A stretch of DNA of 64,000 bases from contig CAWKOR010000001.1 in NCBI GenBank assembly GCA_963851325.1, positions 1,984,001 through 2,048,000 of the forward strand. The letters run 5' to 3'. Made by a program: the position numbers and the translations under genes. Under the pieces are notes generated by a model. The model did no database searches and was not told the origin of the DNA. It was given only the letters and a program-made list of their open reading frames with translations. Source of the DNA: DATGKG01 sp963851325. GTDB taxonomy: Bacteria > Desulfobacterota > Binatia > Binatales > Binataceae. Positions 33,809 through 41,905 of this stretch are shown piece by piece (position 1 is the first letter of the stretch; every line of letters starts with the position of its first letter).

Positions 33809-33915
33809 TCCGGGTAGGGGCGGTTCATGGGAACCGCCCGCAACGATATCGCGATTGCGAAAGATCTTCGCGATTACAGCATCGTTGCGGGTCGTTCGCG
33901 AACCACCCCTACCTG
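33809..33915. repeat. Dispersed palindromic repeat, family B, copy 1
   Basis: The ~107-base element folds almost end to end: GGTAGGGGCGGTTC at the left pairs with GAACCACCCCTACC at the right, and GCAACGAT (33839) with ATCGTTGC (33880). A related copy lies at 40545-40655. It sits in the gap between the secreted protein and the acyl-CoA dehydrogenase genes. Confidence 0.8.
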
Positions 33916-33995
33916 GACGATGCTCGCGGTTTGCGGAGCGCGCGGCATCGCGAGTAGATTCCCCTGTGAATCGAAACCTCAAGTGGGAGTGCTAG

Positions 33996-35207
33996 ATGGA
34001 CTTCAGCTACACGCCTGAGCAAGAACAATTTCGCGGCAAGGTCCGCGGCTTTCTGGAAAGAACTTCCGCCGAAATTTTCGGCCGCGGCGACGCGATGGGC
34101 GCCTCGACCGCCAGCCTCCTCGACGTGCGCGACGACGCGGCCTGGAACAAAATGAAGCAATATCATCGCGCGCTGTACGATGCCGGACTCATCGCGCTGC
34201 ACTGGCCGAAGGAATGGGGCGGCGGCGGCGCGGACCTCGTCGAGCAATCGATCTACCAGGATGAAGTGCTGAAAATGGGATTGCCGCTATACGGCGCCAA
34301 TCAGCTCGCCATCGATCGCATCGGTCCCACCATCATGCTGATGGGCACCGAGGAGCAGAAGAAAAAATATTTGAAGCCGATGCTCACCGGCGACGAAATC
34401 TGGTGCCAGGGTTACTCGGAACCCAACGCCGGCTCCGACCTCGCCGGACTTCAGACTCGCGCGGTGGTCGATGGCGACTCGTTCGTCGTCAACGGGCAGA
34501 AGGTGTGGACCAGCCTCGCGCAGCGCGCGCAATGGCAGGTGCTGTTGGTGCGCACCGATCCTGCCGCGCCCAAGCACAAGGGCATTTCGTACCTGCTCTG
34601 CGATATGCGCTCACCAGGCATCACGGTCCGGCCGCTGATGCAAATCACCGGCGAATCGGGCTTCAACGAAGTTTTTTACGATAATGTGCGGGTGCCGAAA
34701 GAAAATCTGATCGGCGAAATGAACGGCGGATGGCAGGTTTCGATTGCCACGCTGATGTTCGAGCGCGTGTCGGGCGGCACCCGTCATCCGATCGAGCGCA
34801 CCATCGGAGAGCTGCTCGATCTCTCCAGGAAAATAAATTTCGACGGGATGCCAGCCAACAAACATCCGTATGTCCGCCAGCGCCTCGCGCAGTTCGCGTG
34901 CGAGGCGCGATGCCTCCGTCTGAGCCGTTATCGATCGCTCACCGCCGCGCTGAAAGGCAAAGTGCCGGGCGCCGAGAGCTCATTCGGAAAGCTGTTTGCG
35001 ACCGAACTCAATCTGCGCGTTGCGATGTTCGCCGACGAGATGCTGGGCGCATACGGCACCATCGAGGACGGCTCCAACGGCGCGATCGAAGGCGGGCGCT
35101 GGATGCATCGCACACTGGCGGCGCGTGGTCTGACCATCGCGGCGGGTTCCAGCGAGATCCAGCACAACATCATCGGCGAGCGCGTTTTGAAACTGCCGAA
35201 AGGTTGA
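33996..35207 (+). CDS. Acyl-CoA dehydrogenase
   Basis: The 403-residue FAD flavoenzyme carries out alpha-beta dehydrogenation of acyl-CoA, passing electrons to ETF. The N-terminal domain MDFSYTPEQEQFRGKVRGFLE, the middle beta-domain CQGYSEPNAGSDLAGLQTRAVVDGDSFVVNGQKVWTSLA, and the helical C-domain with AYGTIEDGSNGAIEGGRWMHRTLAARGLTIAAGSSEIQHNIIGERVL are all typical. The catalytic Glu is probably in the AIEGGRW or IEDGS segment. No chain-length preference can be read. It overlaps the ogt start by one base. Confidence 0.93.
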   Translation: MDFSYTPEQEQFRGKVRGFLERTSAEIFGRGDAMGASTASLLDVRDDAAWNKMKQYHRALYDAGLIALHWPKEWGGGGADLVEQSIYQDEVLKMGLPLYGANQLAIDRIGPTIMLMGTEEQKKKYLKPMLTGDEIWCQGYSEPNAGSDLAGLQTRAVVDGDSFVVNGQKVWTSLAQRAQWQVLLVRTDPAAPKHKGISYLLCDMRSPGITVRPLMQITGESGFNEVFYDNVRVPKENLIGEMNGGWQVSIATLMFERVSGGTRHPIERTIGELLDLSRKINFDGMPANKHPYVRQRLAQFACEARCLRLSRYRSLTAALKGKVPGAESSFGKLFATELNLRVAMFADEMLGAYGTIEDGSNGAIEGGRWMHRTLAARGLTIAAGSSEIQHNIIGERVLKLPKG

Positions 35208-35785
35208 TGACTTCACGAATTCGCCGCGGCGGGGTTGTATTGGGTATGAATTACACGATCGTACAAACCCCGCTCGAATGCATGCTGATCGCGGCGACCG
35301 ATAGAGGCATCGCATGGCTCGGCTTCGGCGACTCCGATGCGCAGGCGATGGTCGAGATTCGCGCCGACTTCCCCGAGGTTGAGTTGACTCGCGATGACGC
35401 GGCCGTCGCGCGCTATGCGACCCCGGTGATGGAATTCCTGCAGCGTAAAGCACCCTTCCCGGCCATCGCGCTCGATGTCGCCGGCACTCCGTTTCAACGG
35501 GCAGTGTGGGATGAGTTGTGCGCGATCCCGGTCGGTGCCACCCGAGCTTATGGAGAAATCGCGCGAAGGATCGGCCGTCCCGATGCGCCTCGCGCCACCG
35601 GAGCGGCGGTCGGCGCGAATCCAGTATCGATTCTAATCCCGTGTCATCGCGCACTCGCGAGCGACGGATCACTGCACAACTATCGCTATGGCCTGGGGCG
35701 CAAGCGGATGCTGCTCGAACTGGAGGGCGCAGCATTTCGCGCGCCCAAGGTTCAGCACTCGCTACCCCTGGAGCTGGAGAGATAG
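35207..35785 (+). CDS. ogt: Methylated-DNA--protein-cysteine methyltransferase
   Basis: This 192-residue repair protein removes alkyl groups from O6-alkylguanine onto its own Cys146 in the motif ILIPCHRAL; the helix-turn-helix GTPFQRAVWDELCAIPVGATRAYGEIARRIG precedes it. I use the ATG at 35207 because it overlaps the previous stop (TGATG) and has AAGG upstream; a second ATG at 35246, whose product begins MNYTIVQTPLE as family members often do, is equally possible. Each recipient protein acts once (suicide enzyme). Pairing with acyl-CoA dehydrogenase resembles the aidB/ogt type of alkylation-response link, but that is inference. Confidence 0.9.
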   Translation: MTSRIRRGGVVLGMNYTIVQTPLECMLIAATDRGIAWLGFGDSDAQAMVEIRADFPEVELTRDDAAVARYATPVMEFLQRKAPFPAIALDVAGTPFQRAVWDELCAIPVGATRAYGEIARRIGRPDAPRATGAAVGANPVSILIPCHRALASDGSLHNYRYGLGRKRMLLELEGAAFRAPKVQHSLPLELER

Positions 35786-35793
35786 AGGTCGAG

Positions 35794-36498
35794 TCAGGTG
35801 CCCTGAATCGGGCGCGCCCAGCGGCCGAAAACTGTTTCCGCGATACCCGCCAGCGGTTCGACGTTGTCATCGATGCCGCCAAGGATGTCCGCGCGCAAAC
35901 TGGCGTGCTTCGCTTCGTCGGTGAACTCGCGCACCATCGCGTGCACCGAGGCCTCGGTTACTTCGAGATGAAAGAGGAATCCGTAGGCCTTGTCGCGGTG
36001 GCGGAACGCCTGAATCGGCGTCTGCTCCGATGATGCGAGGGCTACCGAATCACGCGGCAAATCGAAGATGTCGCCATGCCAATGAAACGCGGTGAACTGC
36101 GCCGGCACATCTTTGAGCAGACGATCGTCTCGAGTCTCGCTTGCAAGCCGCACCGGATGCCATCCGATTTCGCGTCGAGCCCCTTTGTAGACTTTTGCGC
36201 CAAGCGCCGCGGCGAGCAGTTGCGACCCGAGACATACGCCGAGCACCGGACGATCATCCTTCAGCGCGCTTTCAATCAGCCGCATCTCATCTTTGAGAAA
36301 TGGATGCTGATCAGATTCGTAAACCCCTTGCGGCCCGCCCATCAGGATCAGCCCACCCGCGCCCTTCATGTCGGCGGGAACGGGTTGGCCATCGAAGGTG
36401 CGAACGTATTGCCACGCAAGCGCCGCACCTTCGAGCGCATCCGCAATGCCGCCAAGATTCTCTACCGGATGGTGCTGGATGACCCAGATCTTCGCCAT
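35794..36498 (-). CDS. Type 1 glutamine amidotransferase-like protein (GMP synthase-like GATase)
   Basis: The 234-residue protein has the class I GATase nucleophile in GVCLGSQLLAAALGA (Cys89), the oxyanion GGPQGVYESDQHPFLKDEM, and the His-x-Glu of the triad in FLFHLEVTEASV. These residues hydrolyse glutamine or act as a gamma-glutamyl peptidase; stand-alone versions are often anthranilate/GMP-synthase-like or gamma-glutamylpolyamine hydrolases. Start ATG 36498 is preferred to a TTG at 36504. It converges on ogt with eight bases between stops. Confidence 0.8.
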   Translation of the reverse strand: MAKIWVIQHHPVENLGGIADALEGAALAWQYVRTFDGQPVPADMKGAGGLILMGGPQGVYESDQHPFLKDEMRLIESALKDDRPVLGVCLGSQLLAAALGAKVYKGARREIGWHPVRLASETRDDRLLKDVPAQFTAFHWHGDIFDLPRDSVALASSEQTPIQAFRHRDKAYGFLFHLEVTEASVHAMVREFTDEAKHASLRADILGGIDDNVEPLAGIAETVFGRWARPIQGT

Positions 36499-36567
36499 GC
36501 ACAATTCTTATGGTCTCCGGTTCCCTAAAGGGAAGAGGCGGGGGATTAGGTCTTAGAATGCGGAAAA

Positions 36568-37578
36568 CTAGAACAGCGAGCCGGCGCGGGTGCGACCGAG
36601 GTGGGTGTACGCGCGCGGCGTGGCGATGCGGCCGCGTTGGGTGCGCGCGATGAATCCCTCCTGCATCAGGTAGGGCTCGTAAACTTCCTCGATGGTGTCG
36701 CGCTCCTCGCCCACCGTCGCGGCGAGGCTTTCGACGCCGACCGGGCCGCCGTCGAATTTGTCGATGATGGTGGCGAGAATCGCGCGATCCATTTTGTCAA
36801 AACCCATCGCGTCGATTTCCAGCAGCTCGAGGGCGCCGAGCGCCACCTGCCGGGTGACCACCGGTTCCTCGTTCACCTGCGCGAAGTCGCGCACCCGCCG
36901 CAGCAATCGATTCGCGATGCGGGGCGTGCCTCGCGAGCGCGCGGCGATCTCCAGCCCGCCGTCCTCATCGAGGCGCACCTTGAGTAGCCGCGCCGAGCGC
37001 CTCACGATCTCCGCGAGATCATCCTTGCCGTAGAATTCGAGATGAAAATGCTGTCCGAAGCGATCGCGCAGCGGATGGCTGAGCAGTCCCGACCTGGTGG
37101 TCGCGCCGACCAGCGTGAACGGCTTCACCGCGAGCTTCATGGTGCGCGCCGCCGGCCCTTTTCCCACCACGATGTTGAGTTCGTAATCCTCCATCGCGGG
37201 ATAAAGGATCTCCTCGACCACGCGCGCGAGGCGATGGATCTCATCGATGAACAGCACGTCACCCTTTTCGAGATCCGCAACGATCGCCGCCAGATCGCCG
37301 GCGCGTTCGATCGCCGGCCCCGAAGTGGTGCGCACGTTGACGCCGAGCTCGCGTGCGATGATGTGCGCGAGCGAGGTTTTGCCAAGTCCCGGCGGCCCAG
37401 AAAACAGCACATGATCGAGAACCTCCGCGCGTTTTCGCGCCGCCTCGATCGACATTCCGAGCACGCGCTTGAGGCGTTCCTGGCCGACGAACTCCGCGAG
37501 GCTATGCGGACGCAGCGACAGGTCGACCGTCTGCTCCTCTTCAGCAACGATTGGCGTGGTCAGCCGCGCCTTGGGCAT
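36568..37578 (-). CDS. ruvB: Holliday junction branch migration ATPase RuvB
   Basis: The 336-residue AAA+ motor works with RuvA on Holliday junctions. Walker A GPPGLGKT (residues ~61-68), Walker B DVLFIDEIHRL, sensor-1 GATTRSGLLSHPLRDRFG and the C-terminal winged helix YEPYLMQEGFIARTQRGRIATPRA are all present. The ATG at 37578 gives a family-length protein with the family-typical start of the RPHSLAEFVGQ segment at residue ~23; the TTG at 37629 would overlap ruvA by 14 bases. It is the last gene of yebC-ruvC-ruvA-ruvB. Confidence 0.95.
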   Translation of the reverse strand: MPKARLTTPIVAEEEQTVDLSLRPHSLAEFVGQERLKRVLGMSIEAARKRAEVLDHVLFSGPPGLGKTSLAHIIARELGVNVRTTSGPAIERAGDLAAIVADLEKGDVLFIDEIHRLARVVEEILYPAMEDYELNIVVGKGPAARTMKLAVKPFTLVGATTRSGLLSHPLRDRFGQHFHLEFYGKDDLAEIVRRSARLLKVRLDEDGGLEIAARSRGTPRIANRLLRRVRDFAQVNEEPVVTRQVALGALELLEIDAMGFDKMDRAILATIIDKFDGGPVGVESLAATVGEERDTIEEVYEPYLMQEGFIARTQRGRIATPRAYTHLGRTRAGSLF

Positions 37579-37615
37579 CGCCTCGGGTGCGATAACGTCG
37601 CCTTCGCTTTGAGTC

Positions 37616-38239
37616 TTACTTTTCGGCAAGCAGCACCGCTAAAGATTTTCGAATTATGGTTTCCAGGTCCGCTGCGACGTTGTCCGCGATCACTGCATCG
37701 ACCGCGCGCTGCGCCTGGATCGGTTTGTACGCCAGATTAACCAGCGCGGAAACGGCATCGTCGGCGATTGTCCCCATCCCGTTTTGCGATGCGGCCGCCT
37801 GCGCAGGCGCGCGTGGCTCGTCGCCGCCGAATTTGAGATTGGCGATCTTGTCGCGCAACTCGCGCACGATGCGCTCGGCGAGCTTGGTGCCGACCCCGGG
37901 CACCGCATCGATGCGATGGATGTCCTCGCGCGAAATCGCCTTCACCAGGTCCCCGGGCGACAGCACCGACAGAATCGAGAGCGCAGCCTTCGGCCCGACA
38001 TGCTGCACGCCCAGCAATAAGTCGAACGCGCGCTTCTCGGTCGAGTCACTGAATCCGTAAAGCAGCAGCGCATCTTCACGGACGATTTGCCGGACCTCGA
38101 GATAGGCGGGACTTCCGATCGACGGCAGCCGGTAATAGGTCGAGAGCGGGATGAAAACCTCGTAGCCGACGCCGCCGGTCTCGATGATGACGCGGCCCGC
38201 ATCGCGCACCCGCAACGTTCCCGAGATTGATGCGATCAT
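37616..38239 (-). CDS. ruvA: Holliday junction DNA helicase RuvA
   Basis: The 207-residue protein starts MIASISGTLRVRDAGRVIIETGGVGYEVFIPLSTYYRLP (domain I, OB fold; ATG 38239, AAGG upstream). Two helix-hairpin-helix motifs follow in FDLLLGVQHVGPKAALSILSVLS and DAVPGVGTKLAERIVRELRDK. The C-terminal UBA-like domain contacts RuvB. RuvA recognises the four-way junction as a tetramer. It lies between ruvC and ruvB in the conserved order. Confidence 0.95.
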   Translation of the reverse strand: MIASISGTLRVRDAGRVIIETGGVGYEVFIPLSTYYRLPSIGSPAYLEVRQIVREDALLLYGFSDSTEKRAFDLLLGVQHVGPKAALSILSVLSPGDLVKAISREDIHRIDAVPGVGTKLAERIVRELRDKIANLKFGGDEPRAPAQAAASQNGMGTIADDAVSALVNLAYKPIQAQRAVDAVIADNVAADLETIIRKSLAVLLAEK

Positions 38240-38264
38240 CCGGGTCCCTTCGCCTCCGTATCGC

Positions 38265-38801
38265 TCATCGGGCACCCCATCCCGGGACTTTGCGCCGAGG
38301 CTTCGGTGCTAGGCGTGCGATAGCGCTCATCCGGGTCGTGCCCAGATGGCACATCGCGAGCGCGAGCGCATCGGCGGCGTCGTCAGCGAGCGCCATGGCC
38401 TCATCGAGTCCAAGCGCGCGGCGCACCATGAATTTCACCTGCGCCTTGTCGGCGTGCCCGAACGCAGCGACCGCAAGCTTCACCTGGTTGGGCGGATATT
38501 CGAAAAATGCGAGGCCGCGATCCGCCGCAGCCAGCATCACGATCGCGCGCGCCTCGCCGAGCCGGAACGCGCTTTGTGCATTCTCGCCGACGAAATTGCG
38601 TTCCAGGCTTATCGCCGCGGGATTGTAGTTGTCGATGACGAGGAGGAGTTCGTCATGAATCTTCTTGAGGCGATCGGGACCGGGCGCCAGCTTGCCCGCC
38701 TTGATGGTGCCGGATGCGATATGCTGGAAGCTACCCGCGCTTCCATCCACCACGCCGTAGCCGGTGATCGCGCTACCTGGGTCTATTCCGAGAACCCGCA
38801 T
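38265..38801 (-). CDS. ruvC: Crossover junction endodeoxyribonuclease RuvC
   Basis: The 178-residue resolvase cleaves Holliday junctions. Catalytic acids are visible at Asp7 (LGIDPGSAITGYGVV), Glu67 (SLERNF), and Asp141/Asp144 (ADDAADALALAMCH). The lysine-rich tail is shorter than in E. coli. Start ATG 38801 is standard. It ends 26 bases before ruvA begins. A dispersed repeat separates it from yebC, which otherwise would be the operon head. Confidence 0.95.
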   Translation of the reverse strand: MRVLGIDPGSAITGYGVVDGSAGSFQHIASGTIKAGKLAPGPDRLKKIHDELLLVIDNYNPAAISLERNFVGENAQSAFRLGEARAIVMLAAADRGLAFFEYPPNQVKLAVAAFGHADKAQVKFMVRRALGLDEAMALADDAADALALAMCHLGTTRMSAIARLAPKPRRKVPGWGAR

Positions 38802-38831
38802 CCCATCGACCTCCGCCCCAGCCTATCGTTT

Positions 38832-38957
38832 CACTCCACCACCGTCGGGCGAGGACGCCCTCCGGCCCTCACCCGCTGCGCAACATGCGGAGCATGTTCC
38901 GCAGCGACCTCTCCCAGTTTGGCGCTTCGTAAACTCAGCGCCGGGAGAGGGTACCTT
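38832..38957. repeat. Dispersed hairpin repeat, family C, copy 2
   Basis: The element occupies the yebC-ruvC gap. Its first part (38832-38874) matches 15279-15236 on the minus strand; its last part (38926-38951, AAACTCAGCGCCGGGAGAGGG) matches the 15302-15328 region in the same orientation. A palindrome GCAACATGCGGAGCATGTTCC (38879-38900) gives an internal hairpin. The two parts keep their order but one is inverted between copies. Confidence 0.7.
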
Positions 38958-38959
38958 AT

Positions 38960-39715
38960 CTAAGATGCCGCAGAAATCTGCGCCAACTCCTGGTCGCTGA
39001 TGTCGAAATTCGCCGACACGCTCTGGATGTCGTCATGATCCTCGAGCGCTTCCAGCAGCTTGAGCACCTGCTCGGCCGTATGTCCCGAAACCGCGACCGT
39101 GTTTTCCGGGATCCGGGTTATCTCGGCGGTGCCGATCGCGACGCCGGCCTGTTCGATCGCATCGCGCACCGCATGCAATTTCTCCGGCGGGGTGGTCACC
39201 TGGAAACTGTCCGCATCGCTCGATACGTCGTCGGCGCCGGCGTCCAGCGCGATCTCCAACAGCTTGTCCTCGTCGGTGGCCTTCTTATCGATCGTGATCA
39301 CGCCATGCTTCTTGAACATCCATCCGACCGATCCGCTTTCACCGAGGTTGCCGCCGTGGCGCGAGAACATGAAGCGCAGTTCGGACACCAGCCGGTTGCG
39401 ATTGTCGGTCAGCGCGTCGAGGATGATGGCGACACCACCCGGACCGTATCCTTCGTAGGAGAGTTCTTCGAGCGTGACGCCCTCGAGTTCGCCGGTACCC
39501 TTCTTGATCGCGCGATCGATGTTGTCCTTGGGCATCGACTGCTGACGGGCGGTGGTAACCGCGGTGCGCAGGCGAGGGTTAGCGTTGATATCGCCGCCGC
39601 CCATCCGCGCGGCGACCGAGATTTCCTTGATCAGCTTGGTGAAGGCTTTGCCGCGCTTGGCGTCGGTCGCGGCCTTCTTATGCTTGATCGAACTCCATTT
39701 TGAATGGCCTGACAT
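38960..39715 (-). CDS. yebC: YebC/PmpR-family protein
   Basis: This 251-residue protein begins MSGHSKWSSIKHKKAATDAKRGKAFTKLIKEISVAARMGGGDINANPRLR, the family signature, and continues DNIDRAIKKGTGELEGVTLEELSYEGYGPGGVAIIL. YebC proteins are cytoplasmic factors associated with translation (relief of ribosome stalling at proline stretches) and often described as transcriptional regulators. The frame is open upstream, but the ATG at 39715 is the family start. Head of the yebC-ruvCAB arrangement common in bacteria. Confidence 0.95.
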   Translation of the reverse strand: MSGHSKWSSIKHKKAATDAKRGKAFTKLIKEISVAARMGGGDINANPRLRTAVTTARQQSMPKDNIDRAIKKGTGELEGVTLEELSYEGYGPGGVAIILDALTDNRNRLVSELRFMFSRHGGNLGESGSVGWMFKKHGVITIDKKATDEDKLLEIALDAGADDVSSDADSFQVTTPPEKLHAVRDAIEQAGVAIGTAEITRIPENTVAVSGHTAEQVLKLLEALEDHDDIQSVSANFDISDQELAQISAAS

Positions 39716-39856
39716 GGTAGTGAGTCCTCGCGTGGGCCGCCGGACGGCGAATTCCCCACGCTGCGCGATTATCACACAGAATTCGCCGATGGGAAATGTC
39801 CGCGGTCGTGGCGTTATTCGGCACGCCTGCTCTGCTATCATGATGCGGCAAAAGTG

Positions 39857-40459
39857 ATGGCTACGAGAAGCAGACTTGGTTTGGCCTCAAGCATTGCCGC
39901 AATCTCGATCGGGTTCGGCGGATGCTACTATCCGGCGAAAATTCAGCCTCCGCCACGCGCGAAGACCCAGGACATTGTGAAAGTTCCCTACGATCTCACC
40001 TGGGATGCCGTCCACACGGTCGTCAACAAGAACGAATACAAGATTCTCGGTGATGACCCCAATCACGGAATCGTCGAAGCGGAGGCGCATTCATTCACCC
40101 TGGCTGACGCCGACTGCGGTCAAATGAAGAGTGTGGCTAATCGATATGACGCGGAACCCGATCCCGGCGGAAGCGCCGTTTACAATTTCAAGGTCGAACC
40201 CGCGGGGCCGGAATCCACCAACTTGAGCGTAGTCGCGACCTACAGCACTCCGCTTCATGTGCCGTTTCATCCGATCACCGATTTTCAATGCGTCTCGCGC
40301 GGAACCCAGGAGGCGCGACTGCTTAAGGAAGTGGACGACGCCGCCCACGCCGCTCGTCGCCCGAGTTCCAGCTTCGAGAAACATCACCAGCTCACACCCG
40401 GACGCCCGACGCTATTGCGGCCCGATTTCTTGAAAAAGCCTGGTGAGCCGGAAAAGTAG
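39857..40459 (+). CDS. Hypothetical lipoprotein
   Basis: The 200-residue protein has a signal peptide ending GFGGCYY, a good lipobox with Cys near residue 23, so it is predicted membrane-anchored. The mature part PYDLTWDAVHTVVNKNEYKILGDDPNHGIVEAEAHSF looks like the small domain of BamC-like or DUF-type lipoproteins, in which a strand-helix-strand pair follows 'D.TWDAV'. The family is not certain. The start is ATG 39857 in place of GTG 39854. The C-terminus is a Pro/His-rich tail. Confidence 0.7.
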   Translation: MATRSRLGLASSIAAISIGFGGCYYPAKIQPPPRAKTQDIVKVPYDLTWDAVHTVVNKNEYKILGDDPNHGIVEAEAHSFTLADADCGQMKSVANRYDAEPDPGGSAVYNFKVEPAGPESTNLSVVATYSTPLHVPFHPITDFQCVSRGTQEARLLKEVDDAAHAARRPSSSFEKHHQLTPGRPTLLRPDFLKKPGEPEK

Positions 40460-40822
40460 TCCGCGCTCCATCCGCCCCTCTACGCAGGGAAATTATAATG
40501 AATCATCCAACGCAGGTGCGGCCTGATTCGCGAGGTGCCGATCCTTCTGGTGCGGGCGGTTCGCGAACCGCCCGCAGCGAAGATCGCGTAGCGGAAGCGT
40601 TCCCTCGATTGCGCTATCGTTGCGGGTCGTTCGCGAACGACCCTACCCGGAAAGATTCCAGGATCTTCCTCAAACTGACCCACTACCCCTGTCACTTTGT
40701 GCTTGACATTTTTTACGGGCGGGATGAAACAGGCGTTTGAAAAGAGGATTCAAACGGGTCCACGGTGTTGAAGGTTTGCCGTTCTAACTCGCACGCTTTT
40801 CAACACCCCAAAAAAGGGAACC
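40460..40822. other. Intergenic region with repeat; no gene
   Basis: 363 bases separate the lipoprotein and the alcohol dehydrogenase. A palindromic repeat (family B, copy 2) fills 40545-40655. TTGACA at 40703 could be a -35 for the dehydrogenase but no good -10 follows. The open frame over this stretch is a by-product of the repeat. Confidence 0.5.
40545..40655. repeat. Dispersed palindromic repeat, family B, copy 2
   Basis: This copy carries GGGCGGTTCGCGAACCGCCC, a 20-base perfect palindrome (40554-40573), then GCAGCGAAGATCGCG and ending ATCGTTGCGGGTCGTTCGCGAA. The tail from 40616 matches copy 1 at 33880 almost base for base (ATCGTTGCGGGTCGTTCGCG). Confidence 0.8.
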
Positions 40823-41905
40823 ATGAAAGGTAAAGTCGGTTTCATTCCGGGCGCGCATAAAATCGAATTTCACGAATACGATGTCCCCGATCCTCCTGCC
40901 GGCGGACTGATTGCGGAAGTCACCCAGACCAACGTATGCGGCTCCGAAGTGCATATGTGGAAGGGCGAGTTCGGCAAGCGCGGCATCATGCCCGGCCACG
41001 AGATGAGCGGCATCGTGCATTCGCTGGGCAAAGGAGTGACTCGCGATTTCGCGGGCCAGCCCATCAAAGAAGGCGATCGCATCGCGCCGGTTTACTACAC
41101 CGTGTGCAATCGATGCGCGAATTGCGTCGCGGGACATCATTCGGCTTGCACCGCGAAGACGGTTGGCGCGCGCCATCCCGATGAGACGCCGCACTTCACT
41201 TGCACCTTCGCGACGCATTACTGGATCAAGCCCGAGCAGCATTTCTACCGGGTGCCCGAAAATGTTCCCGATTCGATCGCGTCGTCGGCCAACTGCGCGA
41301 TGTCGCAGGTTTACTGGAGCCTCGATCGCGGCCGCGTCGCGTACGGCGACAACCTCGTGGTGCTCGGCGCGGGCGGCCTGGGACTGCACGCGATGGCGAT
41401 TGCGAAAGCTCGCGGCGCACACGTTATCGCGGTCGACGCAGTGGCGCATCGCCTCGAAGAAGCGAAGCGGTTCGGCGCCGACGAAACCGTCGACCTGCGC
41501 AAACATCCGGAGTTCGACGATCGCCTCGCGCAGGTGCAGAAGCTGTGCGGAGGATGGCCCGACGTGATTCTGGAAGTCGCCGGCGTTCCGGAGGCATTTC
41601 TGGAGGCCATGAAGATGGTGCGCATCGGCGGTCGCGTGATCGAAGTCGGCAACATTTCAGCGGGCCTGCAGGTGCAGATTCCGCCCTCGATGGTCACTTT
41701 CAAATCGCTCGATATCGTCGGCGTCGCGATGTATCCGCCGCACTATCTGAAGAAATCACTCGATTTCCTTTCGCAGCATATGGACAAATTTCCCTACGCG
41801 TCGATGTGCGATGCGACTTTCCCACTCACCAAAGCGGCTGAGGCGATGGACAAGAGCGAACGTCGCGAGGTCACGCGCGCAGGCCTGCTTCCGCGCGAGG
41901 GCTAA
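40823..41905 (+). CDS. Zinc-dependent alcohol dehydrogenase (MDR family)
   Basis: The 360-residue medium-chain dehydrogenase has catalytic-zinc ligands Cys39 (TNVCGSEVH), His59-Glu60 (PGHEMSGIVHSLG) and a later Cys/Asp region, and structural-zinc cysteines Cys95, Cys98, Cys101 and Cys109 (CNRCANCVAGHHSAC). The NAD(P) Rossmann loop is VLGAGGLGLHAMAIAK (about 180-195), followed by IAVDAVAHRLEEAKRFGADETVDL; the Asp at the strand end favours NAD. The substrate, alcohol or sugar alcohol, is unknown. It is convergent with the PA14 membrane protein gene (overlap of 4 bases at the stops). Confidence 0.92.
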   Translation: MKGKVGFIPGAHKIEFHEYDVPDPPAGGLIAEVTQTNVCGSEVHMWKGEFGKRGIMPGHEMSGIVHSLGKGVTRDFAGQPIKEGDRIAPVYYTVCNRCANCVAGHHSACTAKTVGARHPDETPHFTCTFATHYWIKPEQHFYRVPENVPDSIASSANCAMSQVYWSLDRGRVAYGDNLVVLGAGGLGLHAMAIAKARGAHVIAVDAVAHRLEEAKRFGADETVDLRKHPEFDDRLAQVQKLCGGWPDVILEVAGVPEAFLEAMKMVRIGGRVIEVGNISAGLQVQIPPSMVTFKSLDIVGVAMYPPHYLKKSLDFLSQHMDKFPYASMCDATFPLTKAAEAMDKSERREVTRAGLLPREG

